64,000 nt of DNA from Oscillospiraceae bacterium (lineage in GTDB: Bacteria > Bacillota > Clostridia > Oscillospirales > Oscillospiraceae). Every line of letters begins with the position of its first letter. The stretch's first letter is position 1. The notes beneath the pieces are model-generated. The model saw only the letters and a list, made by a program, of their open reading frames with translations. It was not told the DNA's origin and searched no databases. Below, piece after piece: positions 32,936 to 41,529 of the stretch. The stretch spans positions 1 to 64,000 of the forward strand of contig CACYWG010000002.1 of the NCBI GenBank assembly GCA_902778115.1. The letters are read 5' to 3'. Made by a program: the position numbers and the translations under genes.

Positions 32936-34408
32936 ATGAAAAAACTGCTTTCTCTCATCCTGCTGTGTGCGGTGCTGCTCTCTCTTGCGGCCTGCTCCGA
33001 CCCCGCGATCGGGGAGGCGCCCGCGGAGGCGCCGATCAGCGCGGAATCCTCCCAGGCCCCGGAGGCCGTCATCGAGCTCAAGGGCGACAGCGTCAAATGC
33101 GCGGCGCGCGGCGTGGCCGTCAGCGGCAGCGTCGTGACGATCGGTGCGCCGGGCGCCTACACCGTCCGCGGCACGCTCAGCGACGGGCGCATCATCATCG
33201 ATCTGAAGGAAACGCCCGGCAAGGTCACGCTCTTCCTCGACGGCGCGGACATCACCTGCCTGACGGACAGCGCCATATATCTGCTCCAGGCCAAGGAGCT
33301 GAACCTGGTGCTGGCTGCCGGAAGCGAAAACCGCATCGTCTCTGGCACGGAGGCCGATCTTGATTCTTATAACGAGCTGCGGCAGGGCGCCGCGATCTAC
33401 GCCGAGGACGACCTGGACATCCAGGGCGAGGGTGCGCTGACGGTGCTCGGCTATCTCAACAACGGCATCACCTGCAAGGACGACCTCAAGCTCAAGGGCG
33501 GCCGTCTCCTCGTTTTCGGGATCAATAACGGCGTGCGCGCCAGCGAGTCGGTGACGATGAGCGGCGGCACAGTGGATATCGAATCCGGCAACGACGGACT
33601 CAAGACCAGCTCCGCGAAAAAAGCCGACAAGGGCTTTGTCCAGATCGACGGCGGCACGCTCACCGTCGTCTCCGGCGGCGACGGCGTCTCCGCCGAAACC
33701 GAACTGCGCATCCTCGGCGGCAGCATCACGGTGACCGCCGAAGGCGATCCCGCCGAGGCCAGCTGCAAGGGTCTCAAGGGCAAGACCGGCGTAACGATCT
33801 CCGGCGGCTCGGTCAGCGTCACGGCTGACGACCACGCGCTGCGCAGCGGCGCGGGCCTTGCGATCAGCGACGGTGTGCTGCAGCTTCGTTCGCGGCAGGG
33901 CAAGGGGATCGCCGCCGAAACCGAGCTGACGGTCAGCGGCGGCACGCTCTCCGTTCAATCGGCCGACGACGGCATGGTCAGTGCCGACACGGTGCGCGTC
34001 AGCGGCGGCGAGCTGCTGATCGTGTCCGGCGCGGACGGCATCCAGGGCGGCAAGAAGGGCACCGGCTTTGCTTCCGAAGTCGGCACCGTCAGCATCGAGG
34101 GCGGACGCACTCTCGTCAGCGCCTTCAACAAGCCCGTCGACGCCAAGGCCAGCTTTGTGATCACAGGCGGCACGCTCTTTACCTGCGGCAGCGGCACGCC
34201 GAGCCCGTCGAGCGAGATTCCCTGGCTGCTCTACACGGTCCGCGGCAGCAGCGGCGACGAGCTGCTTGTCAAGCTGGACGGCGCGCCGGCCATGACGGCC
34301 GCCTATTCCTACAGCAGCGTTTTCTTTGCCGATCCGGCGCTGAGCGAGGGGCAGAGTTATCCCCTGCAGGCCGGTTCCCAGACGCAGGAAGGCAAAGCCT
34401 CCAAATAA
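32936..34408 (+). CDS. Lipoprotein with carbohydrate-binding DUF4353-like domain
   Basis: The 490-residue product has a lipoprotein signal (LSLAAC, cysteine at residue 20) and a long parallel beta-helix-like body made of repeats of the type SGGTVDIESGNDGLKTS, DGGTLTVVSGGDGVSAE and SGGSVSVTADDHALRSG. These DGG/SGG repeats are typical of the DUF4353 carbohydrate-binding group. It follows DUF4956 by 13 bases, so it is the exported arm of the VTC operon. The ligand is not known. Confidence 0.85.
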   Translation: MKKLLSLILLCAVLLSLAACSDPAIGEAPAEAPISAESSQAPEAVIELKGDSVKCAARGVAVSGSVVTIGAPGAYTVRGTLSDGRIIIDLKETPGKVTLFLDGADITCLTDSAIYLLQAKELNLVLAAGSENRIVSGTEADLDSYNELRQGAAIYAEDDLDIQGEGALTVLGYLNNGITCKDDLKLKGGRLLVFGINNGVRASESVTMSGGTVDIESGNDGLKTSSAKKADKGFVQIDGGTLTVVSGGDGVSAETELRILGGSITVTAEGDPAEASCKGLKGKTGVTISGGSVSVTADDHALRSGAGLAISDGVLQLRSRQGKGIAAETELTVSGGTLSVQSADDGMVSADTVRVSGGELLIVSGADGIQGGKKGTGFASEVGTVSIEGGRTLVSAFNKPVDAKASFVITGGTLFTCGSGTPSPSSEIPWLLYTVRGSSGDELLVKLDGAPAMTAAYSYSSVFFADPALSEGQSYPLQAGSQTQEGKASK

Positions 34409-34444
34409 GCACCCATATAGACGGCAAACAAAGGGAATGACAAT

Positions 34445-35953
34445 ATGAAAAAACTGCTTTCTTTGCTGCTTGTGTTTCTTTTCCTGCTGCCGGCGGGCGG
34501 CGCGGCGCTGGCTGAGAGCGCCGAGACTCCGGCGAAGGACTTTGTCGAAATCTCCGATCTGGACGGCCTGCTTGCCATTGCCGACGATCCGGACGGCAAC
34601 TATCTGCTGACGGCCGATATCGACATGGCGAGCGTCATCTGGCAGCCGATTCCCTTCCGCGGCACGCTGGACGGCGCCGGACATACGCTCTACAACCTCA
34701 AGATCGAATCGGTGGGCGCGGAGACCCGCGTCACGCGCGACGGGAACCTGATCCCCTATGACACCGTGTTCGCCGGCCTGTTCTCCGTGATGGAGGAGGC
34801 CACCGTCATTGACCTGAAGCTGGTCGGCGCAGAGCTCTCGGTGGAAAGCGAGGAGCATTGCTTCGTTGGTCTGCTCGCCGGCTACATGTACCGCTGCAGC
34901 ATCCAGGGCTGTTCTGTGCAGGGCAGGGCCCGGCTCATCAACCACGCCGTGCAAAGCGGCATCGGCGGTATCGTGGGCTACGGTGCCGGCGATTTCGGCT
35001 ACTGCCGGGCGGACGTGGAGCTGATTTTTGAGGACCGGAACCTGGAGTCGCGCTGCGAGCAGTTCATGGGCGGCATCCTCGCCTGCGGCCTGGTCAACAT
35101 CGAGGACTGCATCGTTCATATCCAGGGTTATGACTCCTGCCACGGCTACGTGCACAACGGCGGTCTGGTGGGCATGTACTACTACTGCGGCATGGACGTG
35201 CACTCCCAGTCCGTGCGCCGCAACGAAATCTACGGCCAGATCAGCTTCTTTGAGGACAACCCGAACCGCCGCGCCTACTGCGAGCCCACGCTGGGCGAAG
35301 AAATGTCCGTACCCGGCAACTACTACAGCAACGAAAGCGAATTCGAGCGCAACGAGGTCTTTACCTACGACAAGGTGCTGCTGCCCGAACAGTGCGAAGA
35401 ACCGGAATACCGCATCACGCTTGTATCCCCGACCTGCGAGGAATGGGGCTATGCGGTCCATGAATGCAAGACCTGCGGCTACAGCTGGGCGGACAGCTAT
35501 TTCCCGCCCCAGCACACGCCGGGCGAATGGGAGATCGTGACGCCCGCCGACGAAACGCACGAGGGTGTACGTGAAAAGCACTGCACGCTCTGCGGCGAGC
35601 TGCTGACGCGCGAGAATTACGCCTATGAGCCGCCTGAGCCGCAGGCCACGGAGATACCGGTCACTGTCCGCGGCGCCGATACCACCGAGACCCTGGGTGT
35701 CGTTTTCCGCGGAAGCGCGCAGGCCATGCACGCCCAGGACGCGACCGGTCCGCTGACCTGGACCTCCGACGACCCCGCGATCGCGAGCGTCGATCCGGAC
35801 GGCACCATCCACGGCCTGCGGCACGGCGAGACCACCGTCCGTTACGAGTCCGAGGACGGGCTGTTTCACGGCGTATGCCGGGTCTCGGTCTACTACAGCT
35901 TCTGGCAGTGGTTTCTGATCGTGTTCTGCTTCGGCTGGCTCTGGTATGTGTGA
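34445..35953 (+). CDS. Exported surface protein with beta-helix-like, cysteine-pair and BIG2-like domains and C-terminal anchor
   Basis: The 502-residue product has a signal peptide (to about residue 22), a GLUG-like beta-helix region (about 35-230, IPFRGTLDGAGHTLYNLKI), a CxxC-containing segment (about 325-395, CKTCGYSW and CTLCGELL), a BIG2-type immunoglobulin-like domain (about 400-480, WTSDDPAIASVDPDGTI) and a final aromatic membrane helix with almost no tail after it. Its first 20 bases of coding sequence are identical to those of the preceding lipoprotein gene. It lies 36 bases after that gene with AAGGGA ahead of ATG, so probably in the same operon. A strong terminator follows. Confidence 0.78.
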   Translation: MKKLLSLLLVFLFLLPAGGAALAESAETPAKDFVEISDLDGLLAIADDPDGNYLLTADIDMASVIWQPIPFRGTLDGAGHTLYNLKIESVGAETRVTRDGNLIPYDTVFAGLFSVMEEATVIDLKLVGAELSVESEEHCFVGLLAGYMYRCSIQGCSVQGRARLINHAVQSGIGGIVGYGAGDFGYCRADVELIFEDRNLESRCEQFMGGILACGLVNIEDCIVHIQGYDSCHGYVHNGGLVGMYYYCGMDVHSQSVRRNEIYGQISFFEDNPNRRAYCEPTLGEEMSVPGNYYSNESEFERNEVFTYDKVLLPEQCEEPEYRITLVSPTCEEWGYAVHECKTCGYSWADSYFPPQHTPGEWEIVTPADETHEGVREKHCTLCGELLTRENYAYEPPEPQATEIPVTVRGADTTETLGVVFRGSAQAMHAQDATGPLTWTSDDPAIASVDPDGTIHGLRHGETTVRYESEDGLFHGVCRVSVYYSFWQWFLIVFCFGWLWYV

Positions 35954-35964
35954 GCCGGAATGCT

Positions 35965-36008
35965 AAAAGAGAGGATCTGCATCTCTGCAGATCCTCTCTT
36001 TTTTTGTT
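35965..36008. terminator. Bidirectional intrinsic terminator
   Basis: A 17-bp perfect stem (AAAAGAGAGGATCTGCA and complement) with loop TCTC is followed by a T-run on the plus strand; its A-rich left side serves the converging leucine-rich gene. Confidence 0.9.
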
Positions 36009-36020
36009 TTTGCCGGATGC

Positions 36021-39000
36021 TTACCAGCTGATCGCCTCGTCTCCCGACACCACGCTCTTGATCAGCTGAGCGTCGCGCAGGTTCACTCTCGGCTTGCCGC
36101 TCCCTCCGTCGCTGTTGGCGTCGGCAGTCTGGAGCGCGATGCCTTTCAGCGGCTGATCCAGATCTCCTGCTACATGACCTTTGATCGTCTGAGCATCGCG
36201 CAGATTCACTCTGCTGTCCAGATTTGCGTCGCCGCGGAAGGCGAAGACAAGCTCCGTATCCTCGGTCACATTCAGCGTGAACTGATGCGCATCGCCCACT
36301 GTGCTGCACTTGACCGGCGTATACTCCTCGCCCTTCTTCACCGCGACCAGCACCGCGCTGTCGGCGGAAACCGTGAAGCTCAGCTCGCCGCTGTATTTGG
36401 CGCCGAAATCAAGGCTGGACGTCGCCTTTCCCCTGGTATAGTCCGTCAGTGTGACGGTATAATCGACGGTCGCTTCGCCGTAGGGCACCCAGGTGATCTT
36501 GCCGCCGTAGTCCTGCATCACGTCCTCCGTCCAGGTCGGATCATTTGCCGGGTAATAGGCCGTGGCGGTGACAGCATAGAAGGGATCTCTGTAGTCAAAC
36601 TCCGGCGCAGAGCCCTCAAAGCGGATCGCTGTCAGACTGCTGCAGCTGGCGAAAGCCACTTCACCGATCTGCTCAAGGCTGGCCGGGAAGGTCACGCTCG
36701 TCAAACTGCTGCAGCCAGTGAATGCAAATCGGTCTATGCTCGCCACCTGTCGGCCGAAGACCAGCTTTTCCATGCTTCTGCAATCGGCGAAGGCTCCTTC
36801 ACCGATCACCGTCACACGGTCGGGGATCGTGACTTCCGTCAGGCTTCTGCAGTCCCCGAAACTTCCCTTTTCGATCCTCTCGATCCCTTCGGGGATCACA
36901 AGACTCTGCAGGACATAGCAGTTGGCGAAGGCTCCCGCGCCGATCTCCGTTACGCCCGCGGGGATCGCGCAATCAAGCAGCTTTTCGCAATAGCTGAAAG
37001 CGCCTGCCCCAATGCTCTTCAGGCTCTCCGGAAGGACAGCGTCTGTCATCGTGTTGCAGTAGTGGAACGCATGATCCCCGACGCTCGTGACGCCCTCCGG
37101 GACCGTCACGCTCGTCAGCCCCTTGCAGACATAGAAGGCATAGGCGCCGATATGCGTCACCCCGGGCTCAAAGCTGACGCTGACGATATCGGAATTGTAG
37201 TCCACCCAGGGGTGGGTGGGCGTCGTGCCGATCAGTTTGAAATCCCACATGGGGCCGCTGCCCTTGATGCTCAGCGTACCGCTTTCAGCGTCATAGCGGT
37301 AAAACAGCTCCGGGCCACAGAGAGCCCAGCCATCTTCCGGCTTCATGGCGTAATGCCAAACGGCGGAGAACAGCGGATCGTTTTCGACGGTTGACCAGCC
37401 GGCGGACTTGTTGTGCGCGGCTTCTTCCTCATAACCGCCGTAATACACGTCCGTCAGGCCGGTGCAGCCGCGGAATGCGCTGCTGCCGATCCTGACCGTG
37501 TTTTTCGGGATCCTCACGACGGCCAGGCTGGCGCAGCCGTCATAAGCTCCGCTTCCAATGTCCGTCACGCCCGCCGGAAATGTGACTTCTGTCAGCGCGC
37601 AGTTGGCAAAGGCCGTCGAGCCGATGGCAGTCAGGGAATCCGGAAGCGCCGCCTCCGCCAGATTGCTGCAGCCGGAGAACGCGTTGGCCGGGATGGTCTG
37701 CGTCCAGCCGAATTCGATATCCCTGCCGCTGCCGGAAAGGCCCGCGGTTTTCAGTCCCGTGCATCCGTTGAACGCCAGTTCCCCGATCTCGCTCACGCTT
37801 GCCGGGATCACCAGCTTTGTCACAGAGGAGCAGTCGGCAAAGGCCTGGCTGCCGATGCTCGTCACGCCATCCGGGAGGATAACTTTGGTCAAAGAGGCGC
37901 AGCCTCCGAACGCACCGTCTTTGATGCTTGTCACGCCGTCCGGGATTTCAACGCCCGTCAGGCTGCTGCAGCAGCTAAAGCAACCAATGGGGATGTTTGT
38001 CAGCCGGCTGCTAAGCTGAACTTCTCTCAGCGCCGTGCAGGAGGCGAAGGAGCAAAGAGCCAGATTGCTCACGCTCTCTGGCAGGCGGATCGACGTCAGG
38101 CTGCTGCAGTTGTAAAACACATACATGCCGATCGCCTGCAGCCCTTCGGAGAGTGTCACGCTGCTCAGGGAGCTGCAGGAATCAAAGGCCTGCGCGTCGA
38201 TATACACCACGCTGCCCGGGATGACCGCGCTCGTCAAATCGGTGCATTTGCGAAAGGCTTCAATGCCGATGCTGGTCGCACCGTCTTCGATCACGACCGT
38301 GATGATGTCATTCTTGTGACCGTCCCAGTTGATCCCTCCGGGAGAGCTCCACATATCTCCGGTGCCGGTGATGGTCAGCGCGCCCTGGGCGTCCAGCGTC
38401 CAGTACAGGTTGTCGCCGCACTGGCCGGTGACGACGGTTTCCGGGCCGTCTGTATATGGCACCCAGGTGATCGTGCCGCCGTAGTTCTGGCGGACGTCTC
38501 TTGTGTAGGTTGGGTTGTCAGCTGGATAATATGCAGTCGCGGTAACACCTTCAAAGGCATCAGAACCTATTTCCGGGATATCGCCACAAAAAGTAATGGA
38601 GCTTAAATTGGTGCAATGATAAAACGCCTGTGTAAAAATAATTGAAACGTTTTCAGGAATCGTGATGCAAGAAAGCGAGGTGCACCCATAAAAAGCCGCA
38701 CCATGGATTTTTGTGAGTGATCTTGGTAGACTGATTTCCGACAACGACGAGCAGCCGCGGAACGCACTCGGTTTGATCTCGGTTAGTCCGTCTGGGAAGA
38801 CAACCACAGTCAGAGAAATGCAGTTTTCAAACGCATAAGCTCCGATGGTATGTAAACCGTTGGGCATACTGATGTCAGATAGTAAAGAACATTCATTGAA
38901 AGAGTATGAGCCAACAGAAGTCATACCTTGTTCTATTACTATTTGCTTAATCTTATCCCTAAGATTATAAAAACCTTCTCTGGTAGAGAGGTAATCCTCC

Positions 39001-39209
39001 ATCTCCCCTGTTCCACTGATGGTCAGAGTTCCATCGTCGTCCAGCGTCCAGGTGTAATTATAGCCTCGTTCGCCGACTGTAAGCGGTCCGCCGGGGGCGT
39101 CGGCCCCTACCGGCTCGTCCACGATCTCAATGTCCGCCGCATAGCCCGCGGGGATCAGGCTCAGCAGCAGGGCGAGGGTCAGCAAAATGCTCAGCAGTTT
39201 TTTGCGCAT
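36021..39209 (-). CDS. BspA-like leucine-rich repeat surface protein with dockerin-like C-terminus
   Basis: The 1062-residue exported protein starts with a signal peptide (to about residue 24, AGYA). The body is dozens of BspA/LRR_5 repeats (pattern like IGxYAFxxCxSLTSVTIPxGVTSIG), broken by three spacer domains (for example near 195-225 and 570-610). Residues about 991-1062 form a dockerin-like pair of calcium loops (DANLDSRVNLRDAQTIK and DANSDGG...VNLRDAQLIK). ATG 39209 has AGGAGG nine bases upstream. BspA-type proteins mediate adhesion; the dockerin end suggests binding to a cohesin, none of which is in view. About 420 bases near the N-terminal coding end are clearly AT-richer than the rest. 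Confidence 0.88.
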   Translation of the reverse strand: MRKKLLSILLTLALLLSLIPAGYAADIEIVDEPVGADAPGGPLTVGERGYNYTWTLDDDGTLTISGTGEMEDYLSTREGFYNLRDKIKQIVIEQGMTSVGSYSFNECSLLSDISMPNGLHTIGAYAFENCISLTVVVFPDGLTEIKPSAFRGCSSLSEISLPRSLTKIHGAAFYGCTSLSCITIPENVSIIFTQAFYHCTNLSSITFCGDIPEIGSDAFEGVTATAYYPADNPTYTRDVRQNYGGTITWVPYTDGPETVVTGQCGDNLYWTLDAQGALTITGTGDMWSSPGGINWDGHKNDIITVVIEDGATSIGIEAFRKCTDLTSAVIPGSVVYIDAQAFDSCSSLSSVTLSEGLQAIGMYVFYNCSSLTSIRLPESVSNLALCSFASCTALREVQLSSRLTNIPIGCFSCCSSLTGVEIPDGVTSIKDGAFGGCASLTKVILPDGVTSIGSQAFADCSSVTKLVIPASVSEIGELAFNGCTGLKTAGLSGSGRDIEFGWTQTIPANAFSGCSNLAEAALPDSLTAIGSTAFANCALTEVTFPAGVTDIGSGAYDGCASLAVVRIPKNTVRIGSSAFRGCTGLTDVYYGGYEEEAAHNKSAGWSTVENDPLFSAVWHYAMKPEDGWALCGPELFYRYDAESGTLSIKGSGPMWDFKLIGTTPTHPWVDYNSDIVSVSFEPGVTHIGAYAFYVCKGLTSVTVPEGVTSVGDHAFHYCNTMTDAVLPESLKSIGAGAFSYCEKLLDCAIPAGVTEIGAGAFANCYVLQSLVIPEGIERIEKGSFGDCRSLTEVTIPDRVTVIGEGAFADCRSMEKLVFGRQVASIDRFAFTGCSSLTSVTFPASLEQIGEVAFASCSSLTAIRFEGSAPEFDYRDPFYAVTATAYYPANDPTWTEDVMQDYGGKITWVPYGEATVDYTVTLTDYTRGKATSSLDFGAKYSGELSFTVSADSAVLVAVKKGEEYTPVKCSTVGDAHQFTLNVTEDTELVFAFRGDANLDSRVNLRDAQTIKGHVAGDLDQPLKGIALQTADANSDGGSGKPRVNLRDAQLIKSVVSGDEAISW

Positions 39210-39303
39210 GTCCGATTCCTCCTGTTTCATGATCTATATAAACCGTGGTTGATTCTCTTCCAATATTTATCATAGCACAAGCCGGGCGCAGGCACAAGGG
39301 AAA

Positions 39304-39354
39304 AACACCTCATCAGTCTCGCTTCGCTCGACAGCTTCCCCTCAAGGGGAAGCC
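39304..39354. repeat. MITE-like repeat, half copy C
   Basis: ACACCTCATCAGTCTCGC, then CTTCGCTCGACAG and CTTCCCCTCAAGGGGAAG match the right half of copy B at 16871-17010. The left half is missing, so this is a truncated copy upstream of the leucine-rich gene and downstream of rpsR. Confidence 0.7.
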
Positions 39355-39366
39355 AAAAAAAACAAA

Positions 39367-39397
39367 AAACTCCCGTACCGGATCGGTACGGGAGTTT
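39367..39397 (-). terminator. Terminator of rpsF-ssb-rpsR
   Basis: The stem ACTCCCGTACCG and complement with a three-base loop is followed on the minus strand by a long T-rich tract (TTTTTTGTTTTTTTTGG), 13 bases after the rpsR stop. Confidence 0.9.
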
Positions 39398-39409
39398 CGT
39401 TCGCAATGA

Positions 39410-39649
39410 TTAATCGAGCACGTAGGGCAGGAGAGCGATCTGACGGGAGCGCTTGATCGCCTCGGTCAGCTCACGCTGGTGCATGGCGCACACGCCGGTG
39501 GTGCGGCGGGGCAGGATCTTGCCGCGCTCGGACAGATAACGGCGCAGCTTCGCGGTGTCCTTGTAGTCGATGAACGTGGCCTTGTCCACGCAGAACTGGC
39601 AAACTTTGCGGCGTTTGCGGTTCTTGGGGTTGTTCTTATCGAAAGCCAA
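39410..39649 (-). CDS. rpsR: Ribosomal protein S18
   Basis: The 79-residue small-subunit protein binds S6 on 16S rRNA. It shows the S18 core ([21 protein letters not shown], of which RGKILPRR is diagnostic) and the zinc-type cysteines CQFC near residue 17 and CAMH near 54. It is third in the rpsF-ssb-rpsR operon, 23 bases after ssb, with a terminator beyond. Length is normal. Confidence 0.98.
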   Translation of the reverse strand: MAFDKNNPKNRKRRKVCQFCVDKATFIDYKDTAKLRRYLSERGKILPRRTTGVCAMHQRELTEAIKRSRQIALLPYVLD

Positions 39650-39672
39650 AGCGGTATCCTCCTTTTATAGTA

Positions 39673-40167
39673 TCAGAACGGCAGCTCGCCGTCGTCATCG
39701 TTCAGCTCGGTGAAGGGAGAGGGCGCGGGATTGACCGTGCGGGGAGCCTCATAGCTGCTGCTCCGGCCGCCGTCGTATCCGCCGCTCCGATTCGAGTCGT
39801 AAGCGTTGGCGCGGGGTGCCTCATAGTTTCCGTCGCTGCTGTCGCGGCGGCTTTCGCCGAAGTAAACGTTGTCAACGTTGATCTCCCAGCTGGTGCGGTT
39901 GTTGCCGTCGCGGTCCTGCCATTTGCGGGACTGCAGGCGGCCGGACACCACGACCATGCTGCCTTTGCGGAAATACTTGTTGACAAACTCGGCAGTGGAA
40001 CGCCAGGCGGAGCAGTCGATGAAATCGGTCTGCCGCTCGCCGCCGTCACGGCCGCCGAAATCGCGGTCCACGGCCACGGTGAACGATGCCACCGGCGTCT
40101 GGCTCTGGGTGTATCTGAGCTCCGGGTCACGGGTCAGACGGCCCATAATGACAATGTGGTTCAGCAT
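39673..40167 (-). CDS. ssb: Single-stranded DNA-binding protein
   Basis: The 164-residue protein has an OB fold in residues 1-105 (MLNHIVIMGRLTRDPELRYT start), a glycine/serine/arginine-rich linker and the acidic tip DDDGELPF that recruits repair proteins. It lies between rpsF and rpsR, the usual arrangement, so its amount is tied to ribosomal protein synthesis. Start ATG has a GGAG ribosome site in the 12-base gap after rpsF. Confidence 0.98.
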   Translation of the reverse strand: MLNHIVIMGRLTRDPELRYTQSQTPVASFTVAVDRDFGGRDGGERQTDFIDCSAWRSTAEFVNKYFRKGSMVVVSGRLQSRKWQDRDGNNRTSWEINVDNVYFGESRRDSSDGNYEAPRANAYDSNRSGGYDGGRSSSYEAPRTVNPAPSPFTELNDDDGELPF

Positions 40168-40179
40168 GCTCGCCGCTCC

Positions 40180-40476
40180 TTACTCTGCACGCAGGGTGAT
40201 CAGGCGACGCAGGATGCCGTCGGTGATACCGAGGATACGGTCCAGCTCGGCGGGGAACTCGGGGCCGCTCGTGAACTTCATCATCACGTAGGTACCCTCG
40301 GAAATGTAGTTGATCTCGTAAGCGAGCTTGCGCTTACCCATCTCCTCCAGTTCCTCGAGCGTACCATTCGCTTCCACAAGTGCCTTGAACTTCTCAACGA
40401 TCGCGGCGGTCTCTTCCTCGCTCAGGTTGGGATTGATGATGTACATCACTTCGTACTTTTCGCTTGCTTTTGCCAT
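40180..40476 (-). CDS. rpsF: Ribosomal protein S6
   Basis: The 98-residue protein has the S6 beta-alpha-beta fold, beginning MAKASEKYEVMYIINPN and ending with the GPEFPAELDRILGITDGILR segment. A perfect AAAGGAGGT precedes the ATG at 40476; an in-frame upstream ATG lies in the leader and lacks a ribosome site. It is first of the rpsF-ssb-rpsR operon. A hairpin in the leader may be an S6:S18 autoregulatory element. Confidence 0.98.
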   Translation of the reverse strand: MAKASEKYEVMYIINPNLSEEETAAIVEKFKALVEANGTLEELEEMGKRKLAYEINYISEGTYVMMKFTSGPEFPAELDRILGITDGILRRLITLRAE

Positions 40477-40501
40477 GGTTGCACCTCCTTTTGGTCTTTT
40501 G

Positions 40502-40523
40502 GCCCCCGGTCGCTGCCGGGAGC
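40502..40523 (-). promoter_or_regulatory. Hairpin in the rpsF leader, candidate S6:S18 binding element
   Basis: On the minus strand GCTCCCGG and CCGGGGGC (one G-U pair) close a six-base loop about 25 bases ahead of the rpsF ribosome site. S6:S18 leader motifs known in bacteria use a hairpin with conserved CCG bases; I cannot check the fine structure by eye. Confidence 0.4.
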
Positions 40524-40557
40524 AAGGATAATTCTGCCCATACGGACAGGCCATATT

Positions 40558-40585
40558 ATTATATCGGGTTTTTGCGGATTGTCAA
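40558..40585 (-). promoter_or_regulatory. Promoter of rpsF-ssb-rpsR
   Basis: Perfect TTGACA (40580-40585) and perfect TATAAT (40558-40563) on the minus strand with a 16-base spacer, overlapping the end of the FRG gene region by none of its coding bases. Confidence 0.85.
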
Positions 40586-40592
40586 GAGAAAA

Positions 40593-41429
40593 TTACAGCT
40601 TTTTCAGGCTTTCCGGGTCTTTTTCCTTCACAAAATAGTGCCGCGCGATCCATCGCGAGAGGCCGTCCAGACCCGGGTACACCAGGCGCTCGCTCATGTT
40701 GAGCTGGTCGAGCATGTCGCGCACGCGCCAGCGGAGCCGGCGGTCGATGACGTATTTGACGGTGTTGCAGGTATAGCGGTCGAGGAAGCCTTCCACGTCC
40801 TCCATGTCCATCGGAATGACGGAGAAGAAGGAATACTGGTTGACGATGCGCGAGTCGATGCTGGGCGGCTCGATGACGACCATGGCGCGGTCGCCCATGT
40901 CGCGGTCATAGGCGGCGATATCCGCCGCGGCCCGGCCGAGCATCTCGACGGAGAAGACCTCCGCCTTGTTGGCCTCCATGATCTCCTGATACCGCGGCGG
41001 CAGCAGGGCATGCAGCTCCTTGATATCCGTGCGCCAGACCATGCAGTCGTGATCCTCCATGCGCTCCATGTTCTCCTCGCTGACGGCGAAGTGCAGCGCC
41101 ACCAGCGCCGACTGCGTCCAATCCAGCAGACGCGTGGGCAGGCCGTGGTGCTGGCCGAGGAACATCTGCAGCCAGACGGACTGCGCGATGGACGGGTCCT
41201 CCATCACGGCGTATTTGGCAAAATTCTTCAGGATCGCCGGCTCCAGCGTCCGCTGCAGCTCCTTGCAGTTGCGCCGGAGGCTGGTGACCATGGTGAAGTC
41301 CGCGTTGGCCATGCCGCGGTAGACATAGAGGCTGCGGTTGCGCCCCAGGTCGGGCCGGTAGGGCTGGTCCGAGAGCAGCGGGATCAGATCCTCGACGCGC
41401 TCGATCCGTATTTCCTTGATCATACTCAT
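40593..41429 (-). CDS. FRG-domain protein
   Basis: The 278-residue soluble protein carries the FRG domain: YVYRGM near residue 37, the GQHHGLPTRLLDWTQSALVALHFAV block near 93-115 and NQYSFFSV near 198. The family is named after its Phe-Arg-Gly-type motif; its biochemical role is unsettled, though copies occur in mobile and defence-related loci. This copy stands beside ribosomal genes with no toxin, nuclease or phage gene nearby. The ribosome site is weak and three in-frame starts (41432 GTG, 41429 ATG, 41423 ATG) are possible. Confidence 0.8.
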   Translation of the reverse strand: MSMIKEIRIERVEDLIPLLSDQPYRPDLGRNRSLYVYRGMANADFTMVTSLRRNCKELQRTLEPAILKNFAKYAVMEDPSIAQSVWLQMFLGQHHGLPTRLLDWTQSALVALHFAVSEENMERMEDHDCMVWRTDIKELHALLPPRYQEIMEANKAEVFSVEMLGRAAADIAAYDRDMGDRAMVVIEPPSIDSRIVNQYSFFSVIPMDMEDVEGFLDRYTCNTVKYVIDRRLRWRVRDMLDQLNMSERLVYPGLDGLSRWIARHYFVKEKDPESLKKL

Positions 41430-41485
41430 CACGCTTTCTTATTTATATATGAAACAGTATATCACGGCCCGTCAAGAGGCGAAAA

Positions 41486-41515
41486 AAAGTGCCTGCGATT
41501 TCTCGCAGGCACTTT
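41486..41515 (-). terminator. Terminator of the giant surface protein gene
   Basis: A 13-bp stem AAAGTGCCTGCGA / TCGCAGGCACTTT with a four-base loop is followed on the minus strand by further T residues, 14 bases after the stop codon. Confidence 0.85.
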
Positions 41516-41529
41516 CGCTTATATTGGGA

